The position numbers and the translations under genes were made by a program. Of a stretch of 64,000 nt of DNA, positions 41,991-50,992 are shown in pieces. The stretch is from Thermogemmatispora tikiterensis. GTDB lineage: Bacteria; Chloroflexota; Ktedonobacteria; Ktedonobacterales; Ktedonobacteraceae. The stretch lies in the NCBI RefSeq assembly GCF_003268475.1, contig NZ_MCIF01000002.1:5276100-5340099 (forward strand). The letters run 5' to 3'. The notes beneath the pieces are model-generated. The model made no database searches, had not been told where the DNA came from, and was given only the letters and a program-made list of their open reading frames with translations. Position 1 is the stretch's first letter; each line of letters begins with the position of its first letter.

Positions 41991-44411
41991 ATGAGAAATA
42001 CATCTGAATCAACCACGAACACCAACGAGCAGGCGAAGGCAGCGACGACGCGCAGCCGTACCGGCACTCGCCCGAAAACTGAGAACGCCACACAGGGCGG
42101 TCAGGAACGTTCGACCAAGCCAGGCGCTCAAGGTGCACAGCGCCGCAGTGCGCCGCCGGCGGGTGCGCCTCCGGCGCGCAGTCAGCCGCAGCACCAGCAG
42201 CACCAGCAGCACCAGCAGCACCAGCAGTATCAACCACATCAGCATGGCGGCGGAGCTGGCCAGCCGTCGCAGCAGAGTGGAGCGGGTGTAACCTCCGTTC
42301 AATCCCAGCGTCCGGGACCGGGGAGCGGTCAGCGGGGTCAGCGGCCCGGAGGAGGGCCTCAGTCCCAGCGCTCTGCCTCGCCCGCTGGTGGGGGAGCGAG
42401 CAGATCGACAGCGGGAGGCGGGCCTTTCAGCGGTGGAACCTCTGGGAGCGCCACCGTCACTCGTAGCGGTGGACACGGTGGGACGGGTCCCTCGGGGGGA
42501 GGTGGTGCCAGTGCCCATGCCCCGGTGCCGACCTCAGCGTCCTCGCGGCCTGCGGCTCGTCCCCGTCCTGGGGGAGGACGACCTGGCTCCTCGTCTCAGC
42601 GCAGCCATGAGCGGCATAGCAGCCTGGTCAGGGAGAAACCCCCGACCGGTCCCGTGGCTATTCCGCCGCAGATTGTCGTCAGGGACCTGGCCGAGCTACT
42701 GCACGCGACGCCTACGGAGATCATTCGTCATCTGATCAAACATCACATCTTTGCCAGCATTAACCAGGTGGTCGATTACGAGCAGGCGGCCCTGGTAGCG
42801 CGCGATCTTGGCTTTGAGCCGACGCCGCAGGTTTTCTCGCCGACCAGCGCCAGCCTGCAGCGGGGGGCGTTGCCGACCAGCGCTGTGTTGGAGGCGGCGC
42901 GCGACGACAAAGATACCGTGCCTATTCCGCCGGTGGTCACCATTATGGGCCATGTCGATCACGGTAAGACCACCTTGCTCGACATGATCCGTAAGACCCG
43001 TGTGGCCGCTGAAGAGGCTGGAGGAATCACTCAGCACATCGGAGCCTACCAGGTGGAGGTCAAGGGGAAGAAGATCACCTTCCTCGATACGCCTGGCCAT
43101 GAGGCTTTCACCGCCATGCGTGCGCGTGGAGCGCAGGTCACACACATTGCTGTCATCGTAGTGGCCGCCGATGACGGGGTGATGCCGCAGACGCGCGAGG
43201 CTATTGATCACGCTCGCGCTGCCAATGTGCCGATCATCATCGCCATCAACAAGATCGACAAGCCGACGGCCAATCCTGAGCTGGTCAAACAGCAGCTGGC
43301 CGAGATCGGTGTGATCGTCGAGGACTACGGCGGAGACACGGTCTGTGTACCCATCTCGGCCCGCACCGGGGCTGGCATCGACGAGCTGCTGGAGATGATC
43401 CTGCTGGTCGCCGAGATGCAGGATCTGCGGGCCAACCCGAATCGTCCAGCTGTCGGCGTGGTCATCGAAGCCAAGCTGGAGAAGAACACCGGCCCGATGG
43501 CCACCATCCTGGTCCAGGAAGGAACCCTCAAGATGGGCGACCACATTGTCGTCGGGCCATTGGCGGGCAAGGTGCGCGCTATGTTCAACGACCGGGGCAA
43601 GCGCATCCAAAAGGCGCCTCCCAGCACGCCGGTGAGCATCCTTGGTCTGCCTGAGGTACCTCAGCCTGGCGATCGCCTCGAAGTAGTGCCTGATGAGCGC
43701 ACTGCCAAGCAGCGCGCTGCAGAGATTGCCGAGCAGCGCCGTGCCGAGAGCAGCTTGCCGGGTCATGTCAGTCTCGATACCCTCTACATGCAGATGCAGG
43801 AAGGAAAGACCAAAGAGTTGAATATCGTCCTCAAGGGCGATGTTCAGGGAACGGTCGAGGCCATCAAGAATGCCTTGCTCAAGCTGGGCGAGGAGAAGAT
43901 CAAGCTGCATCTCATTCACGAGGGCGTTGGCAACATCACCGAGACCGATGTCCATCTGGCCGCCGCTTCCGGAGCCATCATTATCGGCTTCAACGTTAAG
44001 GCCGATAACGCAGCTCTGCGTCAGGCTCAGAAAGAGGGCGTCGAAATCCGCTATTATGATGTGATCTATCAGCTGATCGAGGACATCGAGGCCGCCCTCA
44101 AGGGCCTCCTGGAGCCGACCTATCACGAGGTGGTCGAGGGCCATGCCGAGGTGCTGCAGCTCTTCCGCAGCGGCAAGAACACCGTGATCGCCGGCTGCCG
44201 GGTCACGGATGGCAAGATTACCCGCACTTCGCAGGTGCGTGTGCTGCGTAACGGAACGAAGGTGCACGAGAGTCGTGTGGCCTCATTGCGGCGAGGCAAA
44301 GATGATGTGCGTGAAGTGGCCGCCGGTTATGAATGTGGTATGATCATTGAAGGCTTCAGTAACGTGCAGGTTGGCGATATAATTGAAGCCTTCAGGCAGG
44401 AAAAGGATTGA
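41991..44411 (+). CDS. infB: Translation initiation factor IF-2
   Basis: An 806-residue GTPase that brings initiator tRNA to the ribosome. Residues 1-215 are low complexity: Gln/His-rich repeats near 65-85 and Gly/Ser/Pro-rich stretches, typical of disordered IF-2 N-termini. An IF2-N domain follows (VVRDLAELLHATPTEIIRHL), then the G domain with G1 GHVDHGKTT, G2 GGITQHIGAYQV, G3 DTPGHEAF, G4 NKIDKP and G5 SARTGAGIDEL, then domain II (IEAKLEKNTGPMATILVQEG) and domains III-IV ending in CGMIIEGFSNVQVGDIIEAF. All catalytic motifs are intact. It is followed 21 bases later by rbfA. Confidence 0.98.
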   Translation: MRNTSESTTNTNEQAKAATTRSRTGTRPKTENATQGGQERSTKPGAQGAQRRSAPPAGAPPARSQPQHQQHQQHQQHQQYQPHQHGGGAGQPSQQSGAGVTSVQSQRPGPGSGQRGQRPGGGPQSQRSASPAGGGASRSTAGGGPFSGGTSGSATVTRSGGHGGTGPSGGGGASAHAPVPTSASSRPAARPRPGGGRPGSSSQRSHERHSSLVREKPPTGPVAIPPQIVVRDLAELLHATPTEIIRHLIKHHIFASINQVVDYEQAALVARDLGFEPTPQVFSPTSASLQRGALPTSAVLEAARDDKDTVPIPPVVTIMGHVDHGKTTLLDMIRKTRVAAEEAGGITQHIGAYQVEVKGKKITFLDTPGHEAFTAMRARGAQVTHIAVIVVAADDGVMPQTREAIDHARAANVPIIIAINKIDKPTANPELVKQQLAEIGVIVEDYGGDTVCVPISARTGAGIDELLEMILLVAEMQDLRANPNRPAVGVVIEAKLEKNTGPMATILVQEGTLKMGDHIVVGPLAGKVRAMFNDRGKRIQKAPPSTPVSILGLPEVPQPGDRLEVVPDERTAKQRAAEIAEQRRAESSLPGHVSLDTLYMQMQEGKTKELNIVLKGDVQGTVEAIKNALLKLGEEKIKLHLIHEGVGNITETDVHLAAASGAIIIGFNVKADNAALRQAQKEGVEIRYYDVIYQLIEDIEAALKGLLEPTYHEVVEGHAEVLQLFRSGKNTVIAGCRVTDGKITRTSQVRVLRNGTKVHESRVASLRRGKDDVREVAAGYECGMIIEGFSNVQVGDIIEAFRQEKD
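42192..42227 (+). repeat. Tandem 9-bp repeat in infB, (CACCAGCAG)x4
   Basis: Four perfect copies of CACCAGCAG encode His-Gln-Gln units inside the disordered N-terminus of IF-2. Perfect nucleotide identity suggests recent slippage and possible length variation between strains. Confidence 0.9.
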
Positions 44412-44432
44412 GGCCCAGGAAGGGGATGGATC

Positions 44433-44873
44433 ATGCCAAACCTGTATCGCCAGGAAAAGCTGGGTGAGTTGATTGCCGAGGAGCTTAGCGATCTGCTACG
44501 CACGCGCATGAAAGACCCGCGCATTGGCTTTGTCAGCATTACGCGGGTAGAGGTCAGCGGTGATCTGGCCCACGCCAAGGTCTATGTCAGTGTACTGGGC
44601 AGCGATGAGGAGCGCCGCAATACGATGGCGGCCCTCAAACGGGCTACTGGCTTTCTACGCCATGAGTTGGCGGGCCGTCTGGTGCTGCGACATGTGCCTG
44701 AGCTGGTCTTCAAGCTGGACCTCTCGCTAGAGAAAGGGGCCCAGGTCATGGAGCTGATCAAGCAGATCGAGCAAGAACATGCTCAGCAGCAGGAATCTCA
44801 GGCTGGCCTGCCTGCTCAGCCGGGCGCGGAGGAAGAGCGAGGTCAGACCACTGATTCAACGGAGGCGGAATGA
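44433..44873 (+). CDS. rbfA: Ribosome-binding factor A
   Basis: A 146-residue 30S maturation factor with the KH-type fold of the family: RQEKLGELIAEELSDLLRTR, DPRIGFVSITRVEVSGDLAH, AKVYVSVLGSDEERRNTMAA, ALKRATGFLRHELAGRLVLR and HVPELVFKLDLSLEKGAQVM. The last 25 residues are acidic, Gln/Glu-rich and probably disordered, making it slightly longer than the usual 115-130. It lies 21 bases after infB and overlaps the next gene by four bases (ATGA), so they are translationally coupled. Confidence 0.97.
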   Translation: MPNLYRQEKLGELIAEELSDLLRTRMKDPRIGFVSITRVEVSGDLAHAKVYVSVLGSDEERRNTMAALKRATGFLRHELAGRLVLRHVPELVFKLDLSLEKGAQVMELIKQIEQEHAQQQESQAGLPAQPGAEEERGQTTDSTEAE

Positions 44874-45928
44874 ACGCATCTGCGACTGCCCTGGCGGCTC
44901 AGCTACCAGTGGACCAGGTGGAGCGTGCCCTGGCCTTGCTAGGTCCGGCCCGGCGCGTGGCCCTGCTGGCCCATGAGCATCCCGATGGAGACTGTCTTGG
45001 CTCCGCCCTGGGCTTGGCGCATATGCTCTGGGCCTTGGGCAAGGTAGCGGTGCCCTGTTGTGCCGACCCGCCGCCGCGTGCTTATTCCTTTCTTCCAGCG
45101 CAGGAGCGCTTTCAGCAGGATCTGGGAGATGAGGATTTCGATCTGGTGGTTGCGCTCGATGCAGGAGAGCTGCCGCGCTTTGGCCGCCTCTATGAGGGTC
45201 ACCGCTCCTTCCTGGAGCAGGTGCCGTTGCTCAATATTGATCACCATATCAGCAGTGCAGGCTGTGGGCAGGTGACGATCATTGATCCAACAGCAGCGGC
45301 TACAGCGGAGCTGCTGGTCCTCTTCCAACAGCAGGCCCGGCTGCCGCTGACGCCAGAGGCGGCCCTCTGCTTGCTGACAGGCTTGATGACCGATACTGGC
45401 TCGTTCCAGTTTCCCAGCACGACCGCTCGCACGCTGGAGGCAGCCGCTCTGCTGCTGCAGGCCGGAGCCTCGCCCGAGCCAATCGCCCAGGCCGTCTTTC
45501 GTACGCGCCCGCTGGCCCAGGAGCGCCTGCGGGCCAGGGTCCTGCTACAGGCGCAGACGGCCTGCGATGGGCAACTGATCTGGTCGTGGGCCAATGATGC
45601 CACGCTGGCCGAGACTGGAGCCTTGCCGGAGATGGATGATAATCTGTCCGGCCTGCTCCGTGATATCGAAGGAGTGAAGATTGCGGCCTTCTTCAAGAGC
45701 TATGGTACACCCGGCACGACGCGTCTGAGCCTGCGCTGTGCGGCTCCCTATAACGCCGCCGAGATCTGCCAGCGCCTGGGGCGCGGCGGCGGCCATGCCC
45801 GCGCCGCGGGGGCCACGCTTGATCTACCGTTGGAGCAGGCGATTCCTTTTGTAGTAGCCAGGCTGGAGGCTGAGCTACGGCGGGGAGAGGAGCAATGGAC
45901 GGCATCCTCAACATCAACAAACCCGTAG
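44870..45928 (+). CDS. nrnA: DHH-family phosphoesterase, NrnA-like nanoRNase/pAp phosphatase
   Basis: A 352-residue manganese-dependent hydrolase. AHEHPDGDCLGSALGLAHML is motif I, VVALDAGELPRFG motif II, NIDHHISSAGC the DHH motif III, LLTGLMTDTGSFQFPSTTAR motif IV, and GRGGGHARAAGATLDL the DHHA1 glycine signature. NrnA removes nucleotides from very short RNA and dephosphorylates 3'-phosphoadenosine 5'-phosphate. It overlaps rbfA by four bases and truB by 34 bases, as in many Gram-positive and Chloroflexota clusters. Confidence 0.94.
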   Translation: MNASATALAAQLPVDQVERALALLGPARRVALLAHEHPDGDCLGSALGLAHMLWALGKVAVPCCADPPPRAYSFLPAQERFQQDLGDEDFDLVVALDAGELPRFGRLYEGHRSFLEQVPLLNIDHHISSAGCGQVTIIDPTAAATAELLVLFQQQARLPLTPEAALCLLTGLMTDTGSFQFPSTTARTLEAAALLLQAGASPEPIAQAVFRTRPLAQERLRARVLLQAQTACDGQLIWSWANDATLAETGALPEMDDNLSGLLRDIEGVKIAAFFKSYGTPGTTRLSLRCAAPYNAAEICQRLGRGGGHARAAGATLDLPLEQAIPFVVARLEAELRRGEEQWTASSTSTNP

Positions 45929-46851
45929 GTCTCACCTCGCACGATGTCGTCGCGCGTGTGCGCCGTCTGCTGCGTCAGCAGCGTGTGGGCCACGCTGGGA
46001 CGCTGGACCCGCTCGCCAGCGGCGTTCTGCCCGTCTGCGTCGGTCTCGCCACGCGCGTTGCCGACTATCTGAGCGAGAGTGGCAAAGCCTATCAGGCCGA
46101 GATTGTCCTGGGGGTAGAGACCGACACCTATGACCGCGAGGGGCAGGTTCTGAACACGCAGCCGGTCCCAGATGTTAGCCGTGAGCAAATTGAGAGCCTC
46201 CTGCGCACCTTTATCGGGCCACAGCTGCAGGTGCCTCCGCCCTACTCAGCGATCAAGCTGCAGGGGGAGCCGGCCTATCGTCGCGCCCGGGCCGGTGAGA
46301 GCCTCAAGCTGGAGGCCCGCCCGGTCGTGATTGAGCGCCTGGTCCTCCTCGCCTGGGAGAAGCCGCGGCTACAGCTAGAGATCGAGTGCAGTAAGGGAAC
46401 CTACATTCGCTCGCTGGCCCATGACCTGGGCCAGCGCCTCGGTTGTGGAGCTTATCTGAGCGCTTTGCTGCGTACACGCAGCGGGCCATTGACGCTGCAG
46501 GAGAGCATCACGCTGGAGCAGTTGGACGAGGCGCTGGCAAGCGGCAACCTTGAGCGTTATCTGCTGCCGCTGGATATTGCTCTCCAGCATTACCCGGCGC
46601 TTGTCGTCGATGCTAAAACTCTGCAGCGGGTCCTGCATGGGAACAGCTTCCGCGCTCCCGGCCCGGAGTCAGAGAGCCTGACCTTCGCCCCAGCTCCCGG
46701 CAGGGGAAAGGACGGCCCCCACCCGGGAGAACAGCCCCAGCTGGCGCGCGTCTGCGACGAGCAGGGCCGGACCTGGGCCTTAGCTGTCTGGAAGCCAGAG
46801 CAGCGCCTCTGGCAGCCGATGCGAGTCTTTGGACCTGAAAGAGGCTCCTGA
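45895..46851 (+). CDS. truB: tRNA pseudouridine55 synthase TruB
   Basis: A 318-residue enzyme that converts U55 of the T loop to pseudouridine. GHAGTLDPLASGVLPVCVGL carries the catalytic aspartate; INKPVGLTSHDVVARVR, AYQAEIVLGVETDTYDREGQ, PPPYSAIKLQGEPAYRRARA and CSKGTYIRSLAHDLGQRLG are further family blocks. A C-terminal PUA-like region (about 250-318) contains a Gly/Pro-rich insert. It starts inside the end of nrnA, with GGGGAGAGGAGC upstream. Confidence 0.97.
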   Translation: MDGILNINKPVGLTSHDVVARVRRLLRQQRVGHAGTLDPLASGVLPVCVGLATRVADYLSESGKAYQAEIVLGVETDTYDREGQVLNTQPVPDVSREQIESLLRTFIGPQLQVPPPYSAIKLQGEPAYRRARAGESLKLEARPVVIERLVLLAWEKPRLQLEIECSKGTYIRSLAHDLGQRLGCGAYLSALLRTRSGPLTLQESITLEQLDEALASGNLERYLLPLDIALQHYPALVVDAKTLQRVLHGNSFRAPGPESESLTFAPAPGRGKDGPHPGEQPQLARVCDEQGRTWALAVWKPEQRLWQPMRVFGPERGS

Positions 46852-46906
46852 GCGGGACGGCAACGGCGAGCAATTCCCCCAGGCTGGTTAAGAAAAGGCG
46901 CGATTG

Positions 46907-46935
46907 TTGCCTGACCACTAGAGCTGTGATACTAT
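46907..46935 (+). promoter_or_regulatory. Promoter for ribF and the FHA genes
   Basis: TTGCCT (46907-46912), 17 bases, TACTAT (46930-46935), about 60 bases before the ribF ATG. Confidence 0.6.
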
Positions 46936-46994
46936 TAAAACGCCCGCTGCGGGTGCGACACTGAGCAGAACGTAAAGGGCCACCACTATTCATT

Positions 46995-47933
46995 ATGAAC
47001 TATCAAACCACCGTAACCGCGCAGGAACCAATTGTCATCACCATCGGGAACTTCGATGGCATTCATAGAGGGCACCAGCGCCTGCTCCATGAGCTGCGAG
47101 CATTGGCGGTGACCCTGGGCTGTAAACCAGTGCTGCTGACCTTTGAGCCGCATACGCTGGCGGTCGTACGGCCCCATGTGCCACTGCAGTGCCTGACCTC
47201 GTTGGAGGAGAAACTGGCGCTGGCGCGGCGCTATGGCGGGGTCGAGGACTATATCGTCATACAGTTTACGCCACAGGTCGCGGCCATGTCGGCTCGCCAG
47301 TTTCTGGATGAGCTGCGGGCGGCTTTTGACCTGAAAGGGCTTGTGGTAGGCGAGAACTTCAGCCTGGGGCATAATCGCGAGGGCAACATCGCCTTCCTGC
47401 AAGGCTATGGCGCAGAGCATGGGCTGGTGGTCCGCGCGCTCCCACTGGAGGAGATTCGCGGAGTACGCGTGAGTAGTACAGAGATTCGCGCGCTCGTCAG
47501 TGCAGGCCGAATCGCCGAGGCTGCCGATCTGCTCGGACATCCCTTGCTCTTGAGCGGCATCGTCGTTCACGGCGATCATCGTGGCAGGCTGTTGGGTTTC
47601 CCAACAGCCAATATTGTGCCAGAGCCGTTTCGCCTACTGCCGGCCAACGGCATCTACGCGGCGCGGGTGGCGGTGGAGGAGGCGGGAATGAGTGACGTGT
47701 TTTCTTCTCCTCACGTCTATAAGAGTGCGGTAAACGTCGGGATTCGTCCTAATTTTCCCAGCAAGCGCCCACTGGTGGAGGCGTACCTGCTGGATGTCGA
47801 GCTTGATCTCTACGGCAAGCGCATTCTGGTAGAATTCATCGCACGATTACGCGATGAGCAGCGTTTTGACAGTATAGATGCCTTGAAGGAGCAGATGGCC
47901 GCCGATGTGGAGCAGGTTCGGCAGATTCTGTAA
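46995..47933 (+). CDS. ribF: Bifunctional riboflavin kinase/FAD synthetase RibF
   Basis: A 312-residue enzyme making FMN and FAD. The N-terminal nucleotidyltransferase part has TIGNFDGIHRGHQRLL, FSLGHNREGNI and VSSTEIRALVSAGRIAEAAD; the C-terminal kinase part has GDHRGRLLGFPTANI, NGIYAARVAV and VNVGIRPNFPSKRPLVEAYL. All landmark motifs are intact. The Shine-Dalgarno is weak (AAAGGG about 15 bases upstream), but the family's N-terminus begins at this ATG. It follows truB after 143 bases and precedes the FHA genes by 17. Confidence 0.96.
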   Translation: MNYQTTVTAQEPIVITIGNFDGIHRGHQRLLHELRALAVTLGCKPVLLTFEPHTLAVVRPHVPLQCLTSLEEKLALARRYGGVEDYIVIQFTPQVAAMSARQFLDELRAAFDLKGLVVGENFSLGHNREGNIAFLQGYGAEHGLVVRALPLEEIRGVRVSSTEIRALVSAGRIAEAADLLGHPLLLSGIVVHGDHRGRLLGFPTANIVPEPFRLLPANGIYAARVAVEEAGMSDVFSSPHVYKSAVNVGIRPNFPSKRPLVEAYLLDVELDLYGKRILVEFIARLRDEQRFDSIDALKEQMAADVEQVRQIL

Positions 47934-47950
47934 AGGGAGCGTGAGTCAGG

Positions 47951-48805
47951 GTGAAAACGCGCCAGAATCCACTCTCACGGTTTGAAGCCTTTATGCAGCG
48001 GCTGATCGAGGGGCCGTTTGCGTTTCTCTTTCCTTCGAGACTGGAGCCGGTGGAGGTGGCCCGCAAGCTGGAGCGGGCGATGGAAGATAACGTTTTCCAG
48101 GGGGTGGATCGCCTGCTGGCACCAAACGTCTACGATATTTATTTGAGCATCAAGGACCATCAGCGTTTCTCCCCCAGCCAGGCGATTCTGGTCCGAGAGT
48201 GGCAGGAAGATCTCGTGAATCTGGCCCGCCAACGACACTATACCCTGCGCTCCAATCCGGTGCTGCGCCTGCACGCCGACAGCAGCTTGCGTCCTGGCCT
48301 GGTTCGCATCGAGGCCGAACTGGTTGACCGGCAGCATCGCACCGGCGATCCCAGCGTCGATGGCGAGGTGATGGAGACCCAGGCCCTGAGCGCCGAGCAG
48401 CTCGCGCAGCTGCGGGCCCAGTTGCAGTCTGGCCAGCTCTTGCCCGGCATCGATGTGCCCGCCGGCTCCTCGATGAGTGGCCTGGCTACCGTCCGCCCCG
48501 CTCCCCCTATGCCGCAAGCCTGGCTGACCATTCGCGTGCCACAGGGTCAACAGATCTATCGTATCGAGAAGCCGGTCGTCAATATCGGGAGACAGCTCAA
48601 TAACGATATTATTGTCGAAGATAAGCGTGTCTCGCGCTACCATGCTCAAATCAAATATCAGCCTAATGGCCAGTTTATGCTCTTCGATCTCGGTAGCACG
48701 AACGGAATCACAGTGAATGGGATGCCCGGGGTACGGCAGCATACCCTGCGCAGCGGCGATCGTTTCACCATTGGAAGCTACGATTTCTACTTTGAGCGAA
48801 GGTAG
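47951..48805 (+). CDS. FhaA-like protein (DUF3662 plus FHA domain)
   Basis: A 284-residue cytoplasmic protein. Residues about 1-120 are the DUF3662 domain of FhaA (RFEAFMQRLIEGPFAFLFPS, LEPVEVARKLERAMEDNVFQ). After a linker, residues about 205-284 form an FHA domain that binds phosphothreonine: INIGR-like VNIGRQLNNDIIVEDKRVSR, YHAQIKY, DLGSTNGITVNG. In Actinobacteria FhaA binds kinase-phosphorylated MviN and controls peptidoglycan synthesis; the same role is inferred here. GTG start at 47951 after GGGAG. It is followed 12 bases later by an FhaB-like gene. Confidence 0.9.
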   Translation: MKTRQNPLSRFEAFMQRLIEGPFAFLFPSRLEPVEVARKLERAMEDNVFQGVDRLLAPNVYDIYLSIKDHQRFSPSQAILVREWQEDLVNLARQRHYTLRSNPVLRLHADSSLRPGLVRIEAELVDRQHRTGDPSVDGEVMETQALSAEQLAQLRAQLQSGQLLPGIDVPAGSSMSGLATVRPAPPMPQAWLTIRVPQGQQIYRIEKPVVNIGRQLNNDIIVEDKRVSRYHAQIKYQPNGQFMLFDLGSTNGITVNGMPGVRQHTLRSGDRFTIGSYDFYFERR

Positions 48806-48817
48806 GGACACTGACTC

Positions 48818-49264
48818 ATGCCTTTGGATGTCTTTTTATTGATATTAAGGATCTTGCTGCTCATCCTTCTCTACCTCTTTTTGATGCAAGTTGTGCTGAC
48901 GATCTCCCGCGATCTGCGCAGGACGGCGGCGCTGGGAAGCGAGATGAATGTGCGCACGCCGCCGGTGGTCGGGCATCTGGTAGTGGTCGATAGTGGTCCC
49001 AGCAATCTGCTGCCGGGGACGCGCTTTGACCTGATGCCACAAACAACGATTGGGCGTGGTCCTACCAACACGATCCAGTTGCCCTACCCTTTTATTTCCG
49101 CCGAGCATACGCGGCTCTGGTATCGCAATGGTGTCTGGTATGTCCAGGATGCCGGTAGCGTCAATGGTACCTTCCTGAATAGCAAACCGGCTCGTGAGCC
49201 ATTACCCGCCCGGCCCGGTGATCTGATCCAGATCGGGCCGGTCTCTTTTAAGCTCACGCCCTAG
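48818..49264 (+). CDS. FhaB-like membrane-anchored FHA protein
   Basis: A 148-residue protein with one N-terminal membrane helix (FLLILRILLLILLYLFLMQV) and a cytoplasmic FHA domain (about 60-148): TIGRGPTNTIQLPYPFISAE, HTRLWYRNGVWYVQDAGSVN, GTFLNSKPARE. Domain order matches FhaB/FipA of Actinobacteria, which recruits phosphorylated cell-division proteins. It sits between the FhaA-like gene and an FtsW/RodA gene, the same order as in actinobacterial envelope operons. Confidence 0.9.
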   Translation: MPLDVFLLILRILLLILLYLFLMQVVLTISRDLRRTAALGSEMNVRTPPVVGHLVVVDSGPSNLLPGTRFDLMPQTTIGRGPTNTIQLPYPFISAEHTRLWYRNGVWYVQDAGSVNGTFLNSKPAREPLPARPGDLIQIGPVSFKLTP

Positions 49265-49466
49265 CTCGCAGAGCCTGCTCTTCCCTTCCCGATCTCTCTG
49301 ACTCGCTCACTGGCTCGTTTGGTCGGTTGAGGGGCGCGCTGGTAGGCTGCGGCGTGGCTGCTTGGGTTCGGTTCGGTCTCTCTTCAGGCGCTCGCTAGGG
49401 TTTGGGGGTATGGCTCGGCGCGCCCCGGTTTGCCAAGACTCGCTGACAGTGAAAGGTCTGGCTGCA

Positions 49467-50834
49467 ATGACGTTTCGCTATCGCTGGAAAGAACTGGGAT
49501 TGTTCATTATCCCATTCCTGATTCTGCTGCTGGGCATGTCCCAGCTTTTGCTGGCTAATCGTGATCAGACCTCCTCGCTGAGCACGCGCAATTTGCCGCC
49601 GATCCAGGGCCTCATCCCTATCCTGGGGCTGATCGCCCTGTTTGTGACGGTCAACATCGTGCTGAGCTTCTTTTTCTCGCGAGCTGATCAGATGCTCCTG
49701 CCGCTGGTGGGATTACTCAGCGGCCTGGGGGTCCTGATGGCGATGCGCATCGGTCCCGATATCAATCGCCCTACGCTGGGGACGCAGCAGCTGATCTGGG
49801 TGATCCTGGGCATTATCATGTGCATGGTCACACTCTTCGGCCTGCGTCGTATGCAGTGGCTGGAGCGCTACAAATACACCTGGGCCGTGCTGGGCCTCTT
49901 TCTGGTCTGTGTCACCCTGGTCAATACTCTCCATGTGAAGAATCTGGACAGCCCGACACATGACCAGCTCAAGCTGGGTCCTTTTGCCTTCCAGCCCTCG
50001 GAGTTGCTCAAGATCTGCATTGTCATTTTCTTTGCGGCCTACCTGAGCGAGAATCGCGATATTCTGGCTGGCAAAGGCCCGCGCTTTGGTCCCTTCCGTC
50101 TGCCACCATTGCGCCAGCTCGGCCCTGTCTTTATGATGCTGGGCATTGCCTTGCTGCTCTTCCTGGTGGTCCGCGAGTTAGGGCTGGCCCTGTTGATCTA
50201 CGGCCTCTTTCTCTGCATGATCTACCTCAGCTCGCAGAAGAAGTCGTATGTCTTCTTTGGGTTGCTGCTCTTTGCCCTGCTGGCCCTCATTGGCTACTCA
50301 CTCTTCAGCTATGTGCGCAACCGCTTCGCGGTAGTTGGCTTTGATGTGGTCAACTGGCAGCACTGGACCGCCGCCCAGACCAACTTTGCCGAGAATCAGG
50401 GCTTCCAGATCGTCCAAGGGCTGATTACGCTCTCTAGCGGTGGCATTCTTGGGGCCGGCCTTGGTCTGGGGCATCCGACGATCGTTCCGGTAGTGGAGTC
50501 GGATATGGTCCTGACGGCCTTCGGCGAAGAGTTAGGGCTGGCGGGCTTATTGGCCCTCATCGGCCTCTACCTGCTGCTGATCTACCGCGGCTATCGCATT
50601 GCTATGGAGGCCCGTGATCCCTTTAATCAGCTGCTGGCGGCGGGCCTGACCTCCATCTTTGCGCTGCAGACCCTCATTATTGCCGCTGGCAATATCAAGC
50701 TGCTTCCCCTCACTGGTATTCCCCTGCCCTTCCTGAGCTATGGTGGTAGCTCGGTGATCGCTAACTATATCATTATCGGTCTCCTCCTGCGCATCTCTCA
50801 TAATACTGCCCTGGAGCGTGAAGGGCTGGCTTAG
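49467..50834 (+). CDS. FtsW/RodA/SpoVE-family SEDS glycosyltransferase
   Basis: A 455-residue polytopic membrane protein that polymerises peptidoglycan glycan strands from lipid II. About ten to twelve helices are seen. SEDS signatures are FAFQPSELLKICIVIFFAAY, VRELGLALLIYGLFLCMIYL, QIVQGLITLSSGGILGAGLG (with the catalytic region before the W/D motif), ESDMVLTAFGEELGLAGLLA and LTGIPLPFLSYGGSSVIANY. Whether it serves division or elongation cannot be decided. I chose the ATG at 49467 (AAAGGT nine bases upstream) over the ATG at 49410 because the first helix starts soon after it. No PBP gene follows. Confidence 0.92.
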   Translation: MTFRYRWKELGLFIIPFLILLLGMSQLLLANRDQTSSLSTRNLPPIQGLIPILGLIALFVTVNIVLSFFFSRADQMLLPLVGLLSGLGVLMAMRIGPDINRPTLGTQQLIWVILGIIMCMVTLFGLRRMQWLERYKYTWAVLGLFLVCVTLVNTLHVKNLDSPTHDQLKLGPFAFQPSELLKICIVIFFAAYLSENRDILAGKGPRFGPFRLPPLRQLGPVFMMLGIALLLFLVVRELGLALLIYGLFLCMIYLSSQKKSYVFFGLLLFALLALIGYSLFSYVRNRFAVVGFDVVNWQHWTAAQTNFAENQGFQIVQGLITLSSGGILGAGLGLGHPTIVPVVESDMVLTAFGEELGLAGLLALIGLYLLLIYRGYRIAMEARDPFNQLLAAGLTSIFALQTLIIAAGNIKLLPLTGIPLPFLSYGGSSVIANYIIIGLLLRISHNTALEREGLA

Positions 50835-50992
50835 CTGCCACTACTCTGCCCTCGGTGGCTCCAGGCACATAAACTGAGCCAAAGCCGGCGCGCCGTCTGA
50901 TCAGGGCACAGGTGACGCGCCGGGACTCTGGCTTGCTTCCGTGGAGGAAGTTGCCTGTCTCGCCCATTGATTGCCTCTGCCACGACACTCGC

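Noticed and set aside
42180..42240. Repeats in infB considered as a possible CRISPR or integration site
   Set aside because: The 9-bp units are contiguous without spacers and lie in frame in IF-2.
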